A DNA stretch of 64,000 nt from Falsochrobactrum ovis (GTDB lineage Bacteria > Pseudomonadota > Alphaproteobacteria > Rhizobiales > Rhizobiaceae). Below, one piece after another: positions 1 through 7,204 of the stretch. Both the position numbers and the translations under genes were made by a program. Numbering within the stretch: the first letter of the stretch is position 1; each line of letters starts with the position of its first letter. Below the pieces are notes generated by a model. The model was not told the origin of the DNA. It saw only the letters and a list, made by a program, of their open reading frames with translations, and ran no database searches. The stretch covers positions 1 to 64,000 of the forward strand of contig NZ_QLMK01000006.1 in assembly GCF_003259955.1 (NCBI RefSeq), read 5' to 3'.

Positions 1-198
1 GTCGTTGAAAAGCCTATTTCCAAATCATCGCGGTTCTGGTCGTGGATCGGTAGTGGCGGGGCAGGTGCCGCAATCCCGTTTGTCGATTGGCGCGTTCAGA
101 TGGTGCTCGTGGTTTTTGTCCTGCTTTTGGCTGCCTATGCCATCTTCACCATGCCACAGGCCAAGGCCAAGCTTGAACAGCTGGTTGATGCGCTATGA
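1..198 (+). CDS. C-terminal end of a phage membrane protein, probably endolysin (partial)
   Basis: An open frame runs in from the left edge and stops at 196-198, giving 65 residues. It has a glycine/alanine-rich stretch, then one strong membrane segment (around VLVVFVLLLAAYAIF) and a short charged tail. Phage endolysins of Rhizobiales phages often end in such an anchor, and the next genes are spanins, so I infer the tail of a lysozyme or muramidase. The catalytic part lies outside the window, so the enzyme class cannot be read. The stop overlaps the start of the next gene (ATGA), typical of a packed lysis cassette. Confidence 0.55.
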   Translation, partial: VVEKPISKSSRFWSWIGSGGAGAAIPFVDWRVQMVLVVFVLLLAAYAIFTMPQAKAKLEQLVDAL

Positions 199-461
199 TG
201 GCTCTCATTCCCAATTGGTTGAAACTTACGCTCGCTGCCTTACTGGCGGCGTTTTTCGTATTTGGGGCCGGTTATGCCTACGGCACCATGAAAGAGCGCC
301 AGCGGGTCGCGTTGGCTGCGGCAGAGGCAACTGCGCGCGCTATACAGAAAAGGGCAGAAATCGATGAAAAGATTATCGGCATGGATAGTTATCGGCTGTG
401 CCTTGAGCTTGGCGGCTTGCCAGACGGATGCAAACAATTGCGCCGGCTGGAAGCGAATTAG
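195..461 (+). CDS. Rz-like inner-membrane spanin (i-spanin)
   Basis: This 88-residue protein has one N-terminal membrane helix (residues about 9-30, LKLTLAALLAAFFVFGAGYA) followed by a charged, alanine-rich helical region (ERQRVALAAAEATARAIQKRAEI) that probably forms a coiled coil in the periplasm. That is the architecture of Rz-type i-spanins, which fuse inner and outer membranes in the last step of phage lysis. The start overlaps the stop of the upstream gene, and the last third is overlapped in the +1 frame by a lipoprotein gene, the diagnostic Rz/Rz1 arrangement. The Rz call comes from architecture and context, not sequence identity. A second in-frame ATG lies directly after the first. 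Confidence 0.7.
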   Translation: MMALIPNWLKLTLAALLAAFFVFGAGYAYGTMKERQRVALAAAEATARAIQKRAEIDEKIIGMDSYRLCLELGGLPDGCKQLRRLEAN

Positions 462-567
462 CATGAAGCCCGACACAGCAGTGTATCTGACACAGAATGA
501 TCTGGCTGCGGGGCAGGGTGTAGCATCACATAATTCTTACGGAAAATCGCGGGGCTGTTGGAAATGA
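364..567 (+). CDS. Rz1-like outer-membrane lipoprotein spanin (o-spanin)
   Basis: A 67-residue protein begins inside the Rz-like gene in the +1 frame and extends past its end. It has a lipoprotein signal (MKRLSAWIVIGCALSLAAC) with the lipid-bearing cysteine at residue 19. The mature part carries NNCAGW, a Tyr-Leu-x-x-Asn-Asp segment and a C-terminal GCWK. I have seen this pattern in small lipoproteins at the same place in phages of Rhizobiales. It would sit in the outer membrane and pair with the Rz-like protein across the periplasm. The last bases overlap the next start codon (ATGA at 564-567). Confidence 0.72.
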   Translation: MKRLSAWIVIGCALSLAACQTDANNCAGWKRISMKPDTAVYLTQNDLAAGQGVASHNSYGKSRGCWK

Positions 568-731
568 ACGATCAGGTAGCGGACCGTGTAACAGCAGCAG
601 TAGCGACAGGAGCAGCGATGAACCCTTGGTGGATGCCGCATATTGAGCACGCTTTATCCGTCACGCTCTCGGTTCTCGGCATCATTTGGTTGCTGATCCA
701 GATTTACTACAAAGTTCGAAGTGAGAAATAG
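564..731 (+). CDS. Small holin-like membrane protein (55 aa)
   Basis: A 55-codon reading frame starts on the ATGA overlap with the o-spanin stop and ends with TAG at 729-731. The first 20 residues are polar and alanine-rich. Then come PWWMPHIEHA and one hydrophobic helix (LSVTLSVLGIIWLLIQIYY), ending in a basic tail (KVRSEK). One membrane helix with a charged C-terminus beside spanins suggests a holin or pinholin that times lysis. A regulatory membrane peptide is possible. The translational coupling supports a real gene; the holin function is inference. Confidence 0.6.
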   Translation: MNDQVADRVTAAVATGAAMNPWWMPHIEHALSVTLSVLGIIWLLIQIYYKVRSEK

Positions 732-736
732 CTGAC

Positions 737-1945
737 ATGGTTCTCACCCCAGCGCAGTTGACGCAGGCCGTTGAACTGGTCCGCGAGCATAGAACTATTG
801 CTGCAGCAGCAAGAGCTTCCGGCATTCCAAGGTCCACCCTCCAAGAGCGGGTATTCAAAGCAAAGGTGGCGGGCATTGTCGATCCGGCTGAGCCGCTCCC
901 TGGCTATCGAATAGCCAAATATTCTTCTACGGTAAAAGATGGCCGCATTGTTTCAGAGAGCTTTCAGCAAACGCCGGAAGTTGATGCTCCACGTTTCAGT
1001 ATTCCTGACGGACACTTTGTTAAGGGCGTGTCTGCTCTGGTTGATGCTGAGGGTAATGTTAAACAGCAATGGTTCAAAACGGGATTAGACCCGAACGCCA
1101 TTGATATTGTGGAAGCCGTCCGCGATGTGATTGCGGATTATGCCGGAACATCTCACTTCATTCCCAGCCCAGATCAAACCCAAGAAAACACCTTCACCGT
1201 CATTCCCTTGGTTGATTGGCATATCGGGTTGATGTCATGGGCCCGTGAAACTGGCGAGAATTACGATCTAAAAATAGCTCGGAAAGTCATCATGCAAGCA
1301 ATGGCCAGTGTTATTGCGCAGTCGCCGCCTTCATCACACGGGATCATACTTGGTCTTGGTGATATGCTGCACTTTGATGGCTATGAGCCGGTCACGGCAC
1401 GCTCAGGCAACTTCCTCGATGCTGATGGCCGCTATCCCAAGGTGCTCAAAACGGCCCTTGATATGGTTCGTGAAACCATTGATCTGGCGTTACAGCGATT
1501 TCAAACTGTTGAAGTTCGCATTCTTCCTGGCAATCATGATGATCGATCAGCAATAGCGCTCTCGCTCGCGTTTAGTTTGTTTTATGAGAATAACGAGCGC
1601 GTCATCTTTGATGATAGCCCGTCACGGTTTTGGTGGAGACGGATAGGCAAGGTCTTTCTAGGTGCCACCCATGGCGACAAGACCAAGATGCGCGACCTGC
1701 CTTTGGTCATGGCAGCTGACAACCCGCAGGACTGGGCCGATAGCACCTACAGGCGTATTTATACCGGGCATATTCATCATGAAAGCGCTGTTGAGGAGGG
1801 TGGCGTCGTTGTTACCTCGATGCGCTCACCGGTTGCAAAGGACGCCTATCATTCATTCAGCAAATATCGATCAGGTCGCTCGGTCTATTCGGACACATAT
1901 GATGTGACTGGCCGCATGGCGTCGAGCGTAAAGGTGAACCTATGA
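737..1945 (+). CDS. Phage metallophosphoesterase with N-terminal helix-turn-helix
   Basis: 402 residues. Residues about 5-45 look like a helix-turn-helix (AAAARASGIPRSTLQERV). From about residue 150 there is a full calcineurin-like phosphoesterase core: D160-W-H162, G-D at 208-209, GNHDD at 265-269, HGD at 312-314 and GHIHH at 344-348. These residues bind two metal ions and hydrolyse phosphoesters, and none is missing. The substrate is unknown. DNA ends or a nucleotide are candidates, since the HTH implies nucleic-acid contact and the next gene acts on dNTPs. The start ATG lies 5 bases after the preceding stop. The gene belongs to the phage block and overlaps the next gene by 4 bases. Confidence 0.8.
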   Translation: MVLTPAQLTQAVELVREHRTIAAAARASGIPRSTLQERVFKAKVAGIVDPAEPLPGYRIAKYSSTVKDGRIVSESFQQTPEVDAPRFSIPDGHFVKGVSALVDAEGNVKQQWFKTGLDPNAIDIVEAVRDVIADYAGTSHFIPSPDQTQENTFTVIPLVDWHIGLMSWARETGENYDLKIARKVIMQAMASVIAQSPPSSHGIILGLGDMLHFDGYEPVTARSGNFLDADGRYPKVLKTALDMVRETIDLALQRFQTVEVRILPGNHDDRSAIALSLAFSLFYENNERVIFDDSPSRFWWRRIGKVFLGATHGDKTKMRDLPLVMAADNPQDWADSTYRRIYTGHIHHESAVEEGGVVVTSMRSPVAKDAYHSFSKYRSGRSVYSDTYDVTGRMASSVKVNL

Positions 1946-2244
1946 GTGAAGGTAAAAAACTTGATGATGGCAAAGCTCGTATGGACCTACTGCCGCCTGA
2001 GTTCTTATTTGCCACCGCTGACATTCTCGCCTTCGGTGCTGGTAAATATGGCGACCGCAATTGGGAGAAGGGCATGTCTTGGGGCCGGGTATTTGCAGCC
2101 CTCATGCGCCATATGTGGGCATGGTGGCGGAAAGAGCCGAATGATCCTGAAACAGGTAAATCGCACCTTTGGCACGCTGCCTGCTGTATTGCGTTTTTAA
2201 TTGCTTATGAACAGCGGCAGAGTGGGACCGATGATAGACCGTGA
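1942..2244 (+). CDS. dATP/dGTP diphosphohydrolase-like protein (MazG-like fold)
   Basis: 100 residues, starting on an ATGA overlap with the phosphoesterase gene. It carries the family pattern I know from phage proteins annotated 'dATP/dGTP diphosphohydrolase domain': K-x-D near the N-terminus, GAGKYGDRNWEKGMSW, an all-helical HMWAWWRKEPNDPETGKSHL segment, then a His/Cys-rich helix. Such proteins would hydrolyse purine deoxynucleoside triphosphates to monophosphates and so alter the pool during infection. The acidic and histidine residues expected to bind metal are present. The specificity is not readable from sequence, and a general MazG-like pyrophosphatase remains possible. Confidence 0.68.
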   Translation: MSEGKKLDDGKARMDLLPPEFLFATADILAFGAGKYGDRNWEKGMSWGRVFAALMRHMWAWWRKEPNDPETGKSHLWHAACCIAFLIAYEQRQSGTDDRP

Positions 2245-2263
2245 CAATTGGCAAACGGCGATA

Positions 2264-2641
2264 TCAATACCAGATCTTGCTGTCATTCCACACATACGGA
2301 CGATGAAACTCCAACTTGTTTGTGATGCGAAGTTCCTCAAACATTCTTTTCACAAGGTCTATGACTTCATCCCTGCTGTCACAATCACCATAGGGCACTT
2401 GGTGAAATGGGCTTTGATTGCACGTCAACGCCCAGTGCCAACGTCCCTCACTAGGACCAAAGGGCCTCTTAATGACCCGACAGAATGTTCCCCAATCAGT
2501 ATAGGCGAGGAAATCATAAGGGGCGGTTTGACCGCCGATAACGGTTCGCTTCCATTTCAGCTGCATCATCTCAACTCGCAGATATGCGTCTCTTAAGGTT
2601 ACTAGTGTTCTATAAATGTTCTGGCGCTTAAGAGGAGTCAA
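2264..2641 (-). CDS. Hypothetical protein at the prophage edge
   Basis: A 125-codon minus-strand frame, convergent with the phage genes. The composition looks like a folded soluble protein: a helical N-terminus (NIYRTLVTLRDAYLRVEMMQ), then IGGQTAPYDFL, a tryptophan/glycine-rich middle (FGPSEGRWHWALTC) and a C-terminal helix. I recall small unknown proteins of Rhizobiales with a similar GGQTAPYD...GPSQGRW pattern but know no function. The listed start is TTG at 2641; an internal ATG at 2569 or 2566 is possible. The opposite strand also has an open frame, less protein-like. It may be an accessory gene carried at the phage end. Confidence 0.45.
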   Translation of the reverse strand: MTPLKRQNIYRTLVTLRDAYLRVEMMQLKWKRTVIGGQTAPYDFLAYTDWGTFCRVIKRPFGPSEGRWHWALTCNQSPFHQVPYGDCDSRDEVIDLVKRMFEELRITNKLEFHRPYVWNDSKIWY

Positions 2642-2876
2642 ATGAATTCAGAGGGGACCGTCTATTTTTTGAATGATGCCGCCCTCACGTAAATGATCGA
2701 AATAACAGTGCAGCGATTGCACTATCAACGACCGCGAAAAGGTGAGGGAACCGTTTTGAGTTTCCCAATAGAATCAATGGGGGTTTTGGGGTGTTAGGTG
2801 AGGGGATTTAAAGAAAGCTAAATATAGCTATCACTTTGATATATATTATAAAAACAGTGATATTCCGGAAAGGACA

Positions 2877-2952
<76 letters not shown>

Positions 2953-2979
2953 GACTGATTTGTCAGCCGCTGTGAGAGC

Positions 2980-3008
2980 CGTTTAGGCAATTCGTAGGAA
3001 TAGTGCAA
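2980..3008 (-). promoter_or_regulatory. Candidate promoter of tRNA-Val
   Basis: Read on the minus strand: -35 TTGCAC, 17 bases, -10 TAAACG, about 28 bases before the mature tRNA. The same -10 hexamer and spacing occur before the nearby tRNA-Asp. Confidence 0.5.
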
Positions 3009-3347
3009 GCGCTATTTTCATTTTTTTTGTGCTTTTTCACAACTGGTCCGAGTGCGGATTAATGTGAACGGCCCAAACGTTCAAAAAATTGGTCTCTTGG
3101 TAGTACTTATAAGGGACTATAATTATCCAGCGTCAAAAACTCGATGCACCAAAATTCTAGGACTAGGGCAGGGCAGTTTATTGAATCGGTCAGAATCGCT
3201 CTTAGTGATTCCAAAAAACTTTGTTTTCACAAGCAAGTTTTAGTCCGTTATCGCGGGGAGTGGAGAGCGTGTTAGCGGAAAAAAGCCAATAAAACCGGTA
3301 GTTTTTGGGAAAATGCACGTTTTTTCGATTTTCTTCTAAGGTCTCGC

Positions 3348-3376
3348 TTGACACTAGCGAAAGAACCCCTTAAACG
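3348..3376 (+). promoter_or_regulatory. Candidate promoter of tRNA-Asp
   Basis: -35 TTGACA at 3348-3353, 17 bases, -10 TAAACG at 3371-3376. A transcript would start near 3383, about 55 bases before the mature tRNA. Confidence 0.6.
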
Positions 3377-3437
3377 CCCTCTCACACTGGACGGAAACGC
3401 CGGTGGCCAAACAGCCAAACGGCTGAAAATGAAATGC

Positions 3438-3514
3438 GCGGGTGTAGCTCAGTTGGTTAGAGTGCCGGCCTGTCACGCCGGAGGTCGCGGGTTCGAGCCC
3501 CGTCACTCGCGCCA
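3438..3514 (+). tRNA. tRNA-Asp (anticodon GTC)
   Basis: 77 bases with acceptor GCGGGTG paired to CACTCGC, D-arm TAGCTCAGTTGGTTAGAGT, anticodon stem CCGGC/GCCGG with loop CTGTCAC, T-loop GTTCGAGCC, discriminator G and encoded CCA. Anticodon GTC reads aspartate codons. It lies in front of the nuo operon; as I recall, Brucella also has tRNA genes there. Confidence 0.96.
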
Positions 3515-3554
3515 TTTTCATCAGATCATTATCTAAAACTTCTGATGAAAATGG
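3512..3554. repeat. 14-bp perfect inverted repeat at the end of tRNA-Asp
   Basis: CCATTTTCATCAGA (3512-3525) is matched by its reverse complement TCTGATGAAAATGG (3541-3554) across a 15-base loop. The left arm includes the CCA of the tRNA. It could end the transcript or guide 3' processing. There is no T-run after it, so it is not a standard intrinsic terminator. Confidence 0.6.
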
Positions 3555-4297
3555 TGCAACTCGCGAATGTTCGCGGTTATAAACCGTCGTTCTCCCCAGT
3601 ATTCACTTTATAATCCGTGCTAGGTTAAGCGTCACGTATAACGTATTATCTGATGTGCGGCTATGCTATAAGAATTAAAGAGAATCCGGCGCGCTATCAG
3701 CTTTATCGTCAAAGCAGCAGTCCGCAGTTTAATGCTCGCTGAACTGGCGTGATTCCTAGGTGTGATTCCTATTTTCTCAATCTGTCGAATCGAGGCTCTA
3801 CTCGCTGAAAGGAGGGGTAAATTTACGCCTTCCCTAATTTCGAAACCATTGGTTTTCACTATTTTGCGGTAATTTGAATTCCGCGATCCTCACAGCTTGG
3901 TGAGCAGCGAATGCGAAGGCGGCGGAAAAAATGCTAATTCAGCGCCACAAATTCAAATTTTAGAAAAATTGATTCTCATTTGGAATCGTTGCAAACTGAC
4001 TTTTGTCTAATCATATAGTCGGTAAAATTTCGCAATGTGCTATACATTAACAGGCTATCTAGGCTCTATTGCGTGATTTTGTGGCAACAATTCAAGCTTG
4101 AGCCCACTGTTCTGCGTAGAGGGCTTGCGCTTGTGGCCGTGCTGCGCTAACCGTCCCGCCATAGCTGAGTTCGCACGGCATGCCTTTTGAAGCTGCGCGA
4201 GCGACGAGGTGGCAACAGATGCAATGTGTCGCATGGTCCTAAGTTCGAAAAAGCTTATGACAGGCGACGTGCCTCGTATTCCAGCCGGATAAGGATC
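3555..4297. other. Long non-coding region before the nuo operon
   Basis: About 740 bases with only short, unconvincing frames. It holds a candidate promoter (3989-4017) and, downstream of it, a possible leader of roughly 270 bases before nuoA. I recognise no riboswitch or RNA family. Confidence 0.4.
3989..4017 (+). promoter_or_regulatory. Candidate promoter of the nuo operon
   Basis: TTGCAA at 3989-3994, 17 bases, CATATA at 4012-4017. This is the best sigma70-like match I find between tRNA-Asp and nuoA. The long distance to nuoA makes it tentative. Confidence 0.3.
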
Positions 4298-4663
4298 ATG
4301 AACGAGCTTTTAAATTCCTATTTGCCGATAATCATCTTTCTGGGTATCGCGATCATCATTGGTGCAGCGCTTTTGATTGCGCCGTTTCTTGTCGCCTATA
4401 GGCAGCCAGACCCGGAAAAGCTTTCCGCTTACGAGTGCGGCTTTAATGCCTTTGATGACGCCCGTATGAAATTCGATATCCGGTTCTATCTGGTGTCAAT
4501 TCTCTTTATCATTTTCGATCTGGAAGTTGCTTTTCTCTTCCCATGGGCGGTCTCGTTCGGGGATATAGGCTGGTTCGGTTTCCTGTCGATGATGGTCTTT
4601 CTTGGCATTTTGACCATTGGCTTCATATATGAGTGGAAGAAAGGAGCGCTGGAATGGGATTGA
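4298..4663 (+). CDS. nuoA: NADH-quinone oxidoreductase subunit A
   Basis: 121 residues, the usual length, with three membrane helices: residues about 8-30, 65-85 and 95-113. The family segment [23 protein letters not shown] lies between helices 1 and 2; in mitochondrial ND3 the matching loop cysteine reports active/deactive states. NuoA is part of the membrane arm near the quinone site of complex I. I chose the ATG at 4298, preceded by AAGGAT; the upstream in-frame extension is not NuoA-like. It is the first gene of a 14-gene operon and overlaps nuoB by 10 bases. Confidence 0.95.
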   Translation: MNELLNSYLPIIIFLGIAIIIGAALLIAPFLVAYRQPDPEKLSAYECGFNAFDDARMKFDIRFYLVSILFIIFDLEVAFLFPWAVSFGDIGWFGFLSMMVFLGILTIGFIYEWKKGALEWD

Positions 4664-5235
4664 TCAATACCAACTCGACGCTCGTGGCTTCGCAGCCAAA
4701 GGGTATTCTGGATCCACATACCGGAAAGCCAATAGGCTCGGATGATGCGTTCTTCAATGGGCTGAATGAGGAGCTTTCCGACAAAGGATTCATTGTCACT
4801 TCCGCGGATGCGCTGATCACCTGGGCGCGTACCGGTTCACTGATGTGGATGACTTTCGGTCTGGCTTGCTGCGCGGTGGAGATGATGCACATTTCCATGC
4901 CGCGCTATGATGCCGAACGTTTCGGTATTGCTCCGCGTGCATCTCCACGCCAATCGGACGTGATGATTGTCGCTGGCACATTGACCAACAAAATGGCACC
5001 GGCTCTGCGCAAGGTCTATGACCAAATGCCTGAACCGCGTTATGTCATTTCCATGGGTTCATGCGCGAATGGTGGTGGTTATTACCACTATTCCTATTCC
5101 GTGGTGCGTGGCTGCGATCGCGTGGTTCCGGTCGACATTTATGTGCCGGGCTGCCCGCCCACAGCAGAGGCTTTGCTTTACGGAATTCTGCTTTTGCAGA
5201 AAAAAATTCGCCGTACTGGAACGATTGAACGCTGA
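4654..5235 (+). CDS. nuoB: NADH-quinone oxidoreductase subunit B
   Basis: 193 residues. It binds the terminal iron-sulfur cluster N2, which passes electrons to ubiquinone. The four cluster cysteines are present: the tandem pair in [10 protein letters not shown], one in [10 protein letters not shown] and one in [14 protein letters not shown]. The ATG at 4654 follows AAGGAG at good spacing and gives the N-terminus [17 protein letters not shown], as in Brucella NuoB; a longer frame from 4633 is unlikely. It sits in the connecting module of complex I with NuoC, NuoD and NuoI. A 150-base gap with no clear terminator follows before nuoC. Confidence 0.96.
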   Translation: MGLINTNSTLVASQPKGILDPHTGKPIGSDDAFFNGLNEELSDKGFIVTSADALITWARTGSLMWMTFGLACCAVEMMHISMPRYDAERFGIAPRASPRQSDVMIVAGTLTNKMAPALRKVYDQMPEPRYVISMGSCANGGGYYHYSYSVVRGCDRVVPVDIYVPGCPPTAEALLYGILLLQKKIRRTGTIER

Positions 5236-5387
5236 CGCCGCTTTCACTGCGGCTGTCTTTCAAGCTGCATATGCAAGCTAAGCGTTCTGACTAGGTCTGC
5301 TGTGTATTTATACAGCGAATATAAATGATTAGAGAGGTCATCTCATATTTTAATGAAGGTGGCTCTCTAAAAGAGGAAGTTAGGAAA

Positions 5388-5996
5388 ATGAGCGAAGAAG
5401 CTCTCGGTGAACTTTCCGAATATCTCATGGAGCGGCTCGGCGATGCTGTCGAAGAAGCTAAACTTGCCTATGGCGAGTTGACGCTGACTGTTCCTGTTAC
5501 AAGCATTATTCCTGTCCTGACTTTCCTGCGCGATGATGTTCAGTGCCAGTTCGTGAATTTGACTGACATTTCCGGCGTCGACTATCCTCAGCGCGCCAAG
5601 CGCTTTGATGTCGTCTATCAGCTGCTGTCTCCGCGTCAGAATCTGCGTATTCGCGTAAAACTTCAAACAGATGAAGATACGCTTGTTCCTTCGGCGGTGT
5701 CGGTCTTTACCGGCGCTGATTGGTTTGAGCGCGAAGCCTATGACATGTATGGCATTCTGTTCTCGGGTCACCCGGATCTGCGCCGAATTCTCACCGATTA
5801 TGGTTTTGAAGGCCATCCTCTGCGTAAAGATTTCCCGCTTACTGGCTTTGTTGAAGTTCGTTACAGCGACGAGCTTAAGCGTGTGATCTATGAGCCTGTC
5901 GAATTGCGACAGGAATTCCGTAACTTTGACTTTCTCTCGCCGTGGGAGGGGACGGATTACGTTCTTCCTGGCGATGAAAAAGCCAAGACGAACTGA
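5388..5996 (+). CDS. nuoC: NADH-quinone oxidoreductase subunit C
   Basis: 202 residues, the 30-kDa subunit of the peripheral arm. The signature is visible as [20 protein letters not shown], followed by the conserved [15 protein letters not shown]. Start ATG at 5388 ([13 protein letters not shown]) follows AGAGGAAGTTAGG and matches family length; the upstream in-frame ATG at 5325 would add 21 unsupported residues. It docks NuoB and NuoD near the quinone pocket. In some bacteria NuoC is fused to NuoD; here they are separate, 17 bases apart. Confidence 0.96.
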   Translation: MSEEALGELSEYLMERLGDAVEEAKLAYGELTLTVPVTSIIPVLTFLRDDVQCQFVNLTDISGVDYPQRAKRFDVVYQLLSPRQNLRIRVKLQTDEDTLVPSAVSVFTGADWFEREAYDMYGILFSGHPDLRRILTDYGFEGHPLRKDFPLTGFVEVRYSDELKRVIYEPVELRQEFRNFDFLSPWEGTDYVLPGDEKAKTN

Positions 5997-6013
5997 GCGA
6001 CAGGAAGCTTAAC

Positions 6014-7204
6014 ATGGCTGAGACTCAGGTCCGCAATTTTAATATCAACTTTGGTCCGCAGCACCCTGCAGCGCACGGTGTTTTGCGTCTGGTTCTTGAA
6101 CTCGACGGTGAAATCGTCGAACGCGTTGATCCGCATATCGGCTTGCTGCATCGCGGCACCGAAAAGCTGATGGAAACCAAGACATATCTTCAGGCACTGC
6201 CTTATCTTGATCGTCTCGACTACGTCGCGCCGATGAATCAGGAGCATGCATATTGCCTGGCAGTTGAGCGTTTGCTTGGTATTGATGTTCCTAAGCGCGG
6301 CCAGCTCATTCGTGTGCTTTATTCTGAAATGGGGCGCATTCTTAACCACTTGATGAACGTGACGACACAAGCCATGGACGTTGGTGCTTTGACACCTCCG
6401 CTCTGGGGCTTTGAGGAACGTGAAAAATTAATGGTCTTTTATGAGCGCGCATCTGGCGCTCGTATGCACGCGGCCTATTTCCGCCCGGGCGGGGTTCATC
6501 AGGATTTACCAGATCAACTCGTTGAAGATATTGGAAAATGGATTGATCCGTTTTTGCAAACCGTCAAAAACTTGGACGATTTGCTAACAGGGAATCGTAT
6601 TTTCAAGCAGCGTAACGTTGATATTGGCGTTGTCGATCTTGATGATGCCTGGGCCCGTGGTTTTTCCGGTGTGATGGTTCGTGGTTCCGGCGCTGCTTGG
6701 GATTTGCGTAAATCGCAGCCCTATGAATGCTACGATGAATTGGAATTTGACATTCCAATTGGAAAAAATGGCGACTGTTATGATCGCTATCTGATCCGTA
6801 TGGAAGAAATGCGTCAGTCTGCGCGCATTATGCGCCAGTGCGTTGATCTTCTTTTGGGCAAAGAGCGGGTCGGTCCTGTATCCAATACGGATAACAAGAT
6901 CGTTCCTCCAAAGCGTGGCGAGATGAAGCGTTCCATGGAAGCGCTCATCCATCACTTTAAACTTTACACTGAAGGCTATCACGTGCCGGCAGGCGAAGTT
7001 TATGCAGCGGTTGAAGCGCCGAAAGGTGAATTTGGGGTATATCTGGTTTCAGATGGTACCAACAAACCATATCGCTGTAAGCTGCGCGCACCGGGCTTTG
7101 CCCATCTTCAGGCCATGGATTTTCTGTGCCGCGGCCATATGCTGGCCGACGTGTCAGCAATTCTTGGTTCGCTTGATATTGTGTTTGGTGAGGTTGACCG
7201 CTGA
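6014..7204 (+). CDS. nuoD: NADH-quinone oxidoreductase subunit D
   Basis: 396 residues, the 49-kDa subunit that lines the ubiquinone pocket with NuoB. Family landmarks are [13 protein letters not shown] at residues 14-26, [14 protein letters not shown], the central [11 protein letters not shown] and a C-terminus ending FGEVDR. It is homologous to the large subunit of NiFe hydrogenases but lacks the metal-binding cysteines, as expected. Full length with no insertion. The TGA overlaps the nuoE ATG (TGATG), so the two are probably translationally coupled. Confidence 0.97.
   Translation: MAETQVRNFNINFGPQHPAAHGVLRLVLELDGEIVERVDPHIGLLHRGTEKLMETKTYLQALPYLDRLDYVAPMNQEHAYCLAVERLLGIDVPKRGQLIRVLYSEMGRILNHLMNVTTQAMDVGALTPPLWGFEEREKLMVFYERASGARMHAAYFRPGGVHQDLPDQLVEDIGKWIDPFLQTVKNLDDLLTGNRIFKQRNVDIGVVDLDDAWARGFSGVMVRGSGAAWDLRKSQPYECYDELEFDIPIGKNGDCYDRYLIRMEEMRQSARIMRQCVDLLLGKERVGPVSNTDNKIVPPKRGEMKRSMEALIHHFKLYTEGYHVPAGEVYAAVEAPKGEFGVYLVSDGTNKPYRCKLRAPGFAHLQAMDFLCRGHMLADVSAILGSLDIVFGEVDR

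Larger units (their letters stand above)
2953..3437. other. Non-coding stretch between tRNA-Val and tRNA-Asp
   Basis: About 485 bases between two divergent tRNA genes. I see a promoter for each tRNA, AT-rich runs and only short frames without a plausible start or protein-like composition. No integrase fragment or obvious repeat was found. Confidence 0.5.

Noticed and set aside
2201-2596. Plus-strand frame opposite the minus-strand phage-edge gene
   Set aside because: It begins inside the preceding gene and its composition is less protein-like than the minus-strand product.
3052-3243. Short plus frame between the tRNAs
   Set aside because: No ribosome site, no recognisable pattern; upstream of a tRNA promoter.
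3348-3536. Frame running through tRNA-Asp
   Set aside because: Its coding part is the tRNA gene itself.
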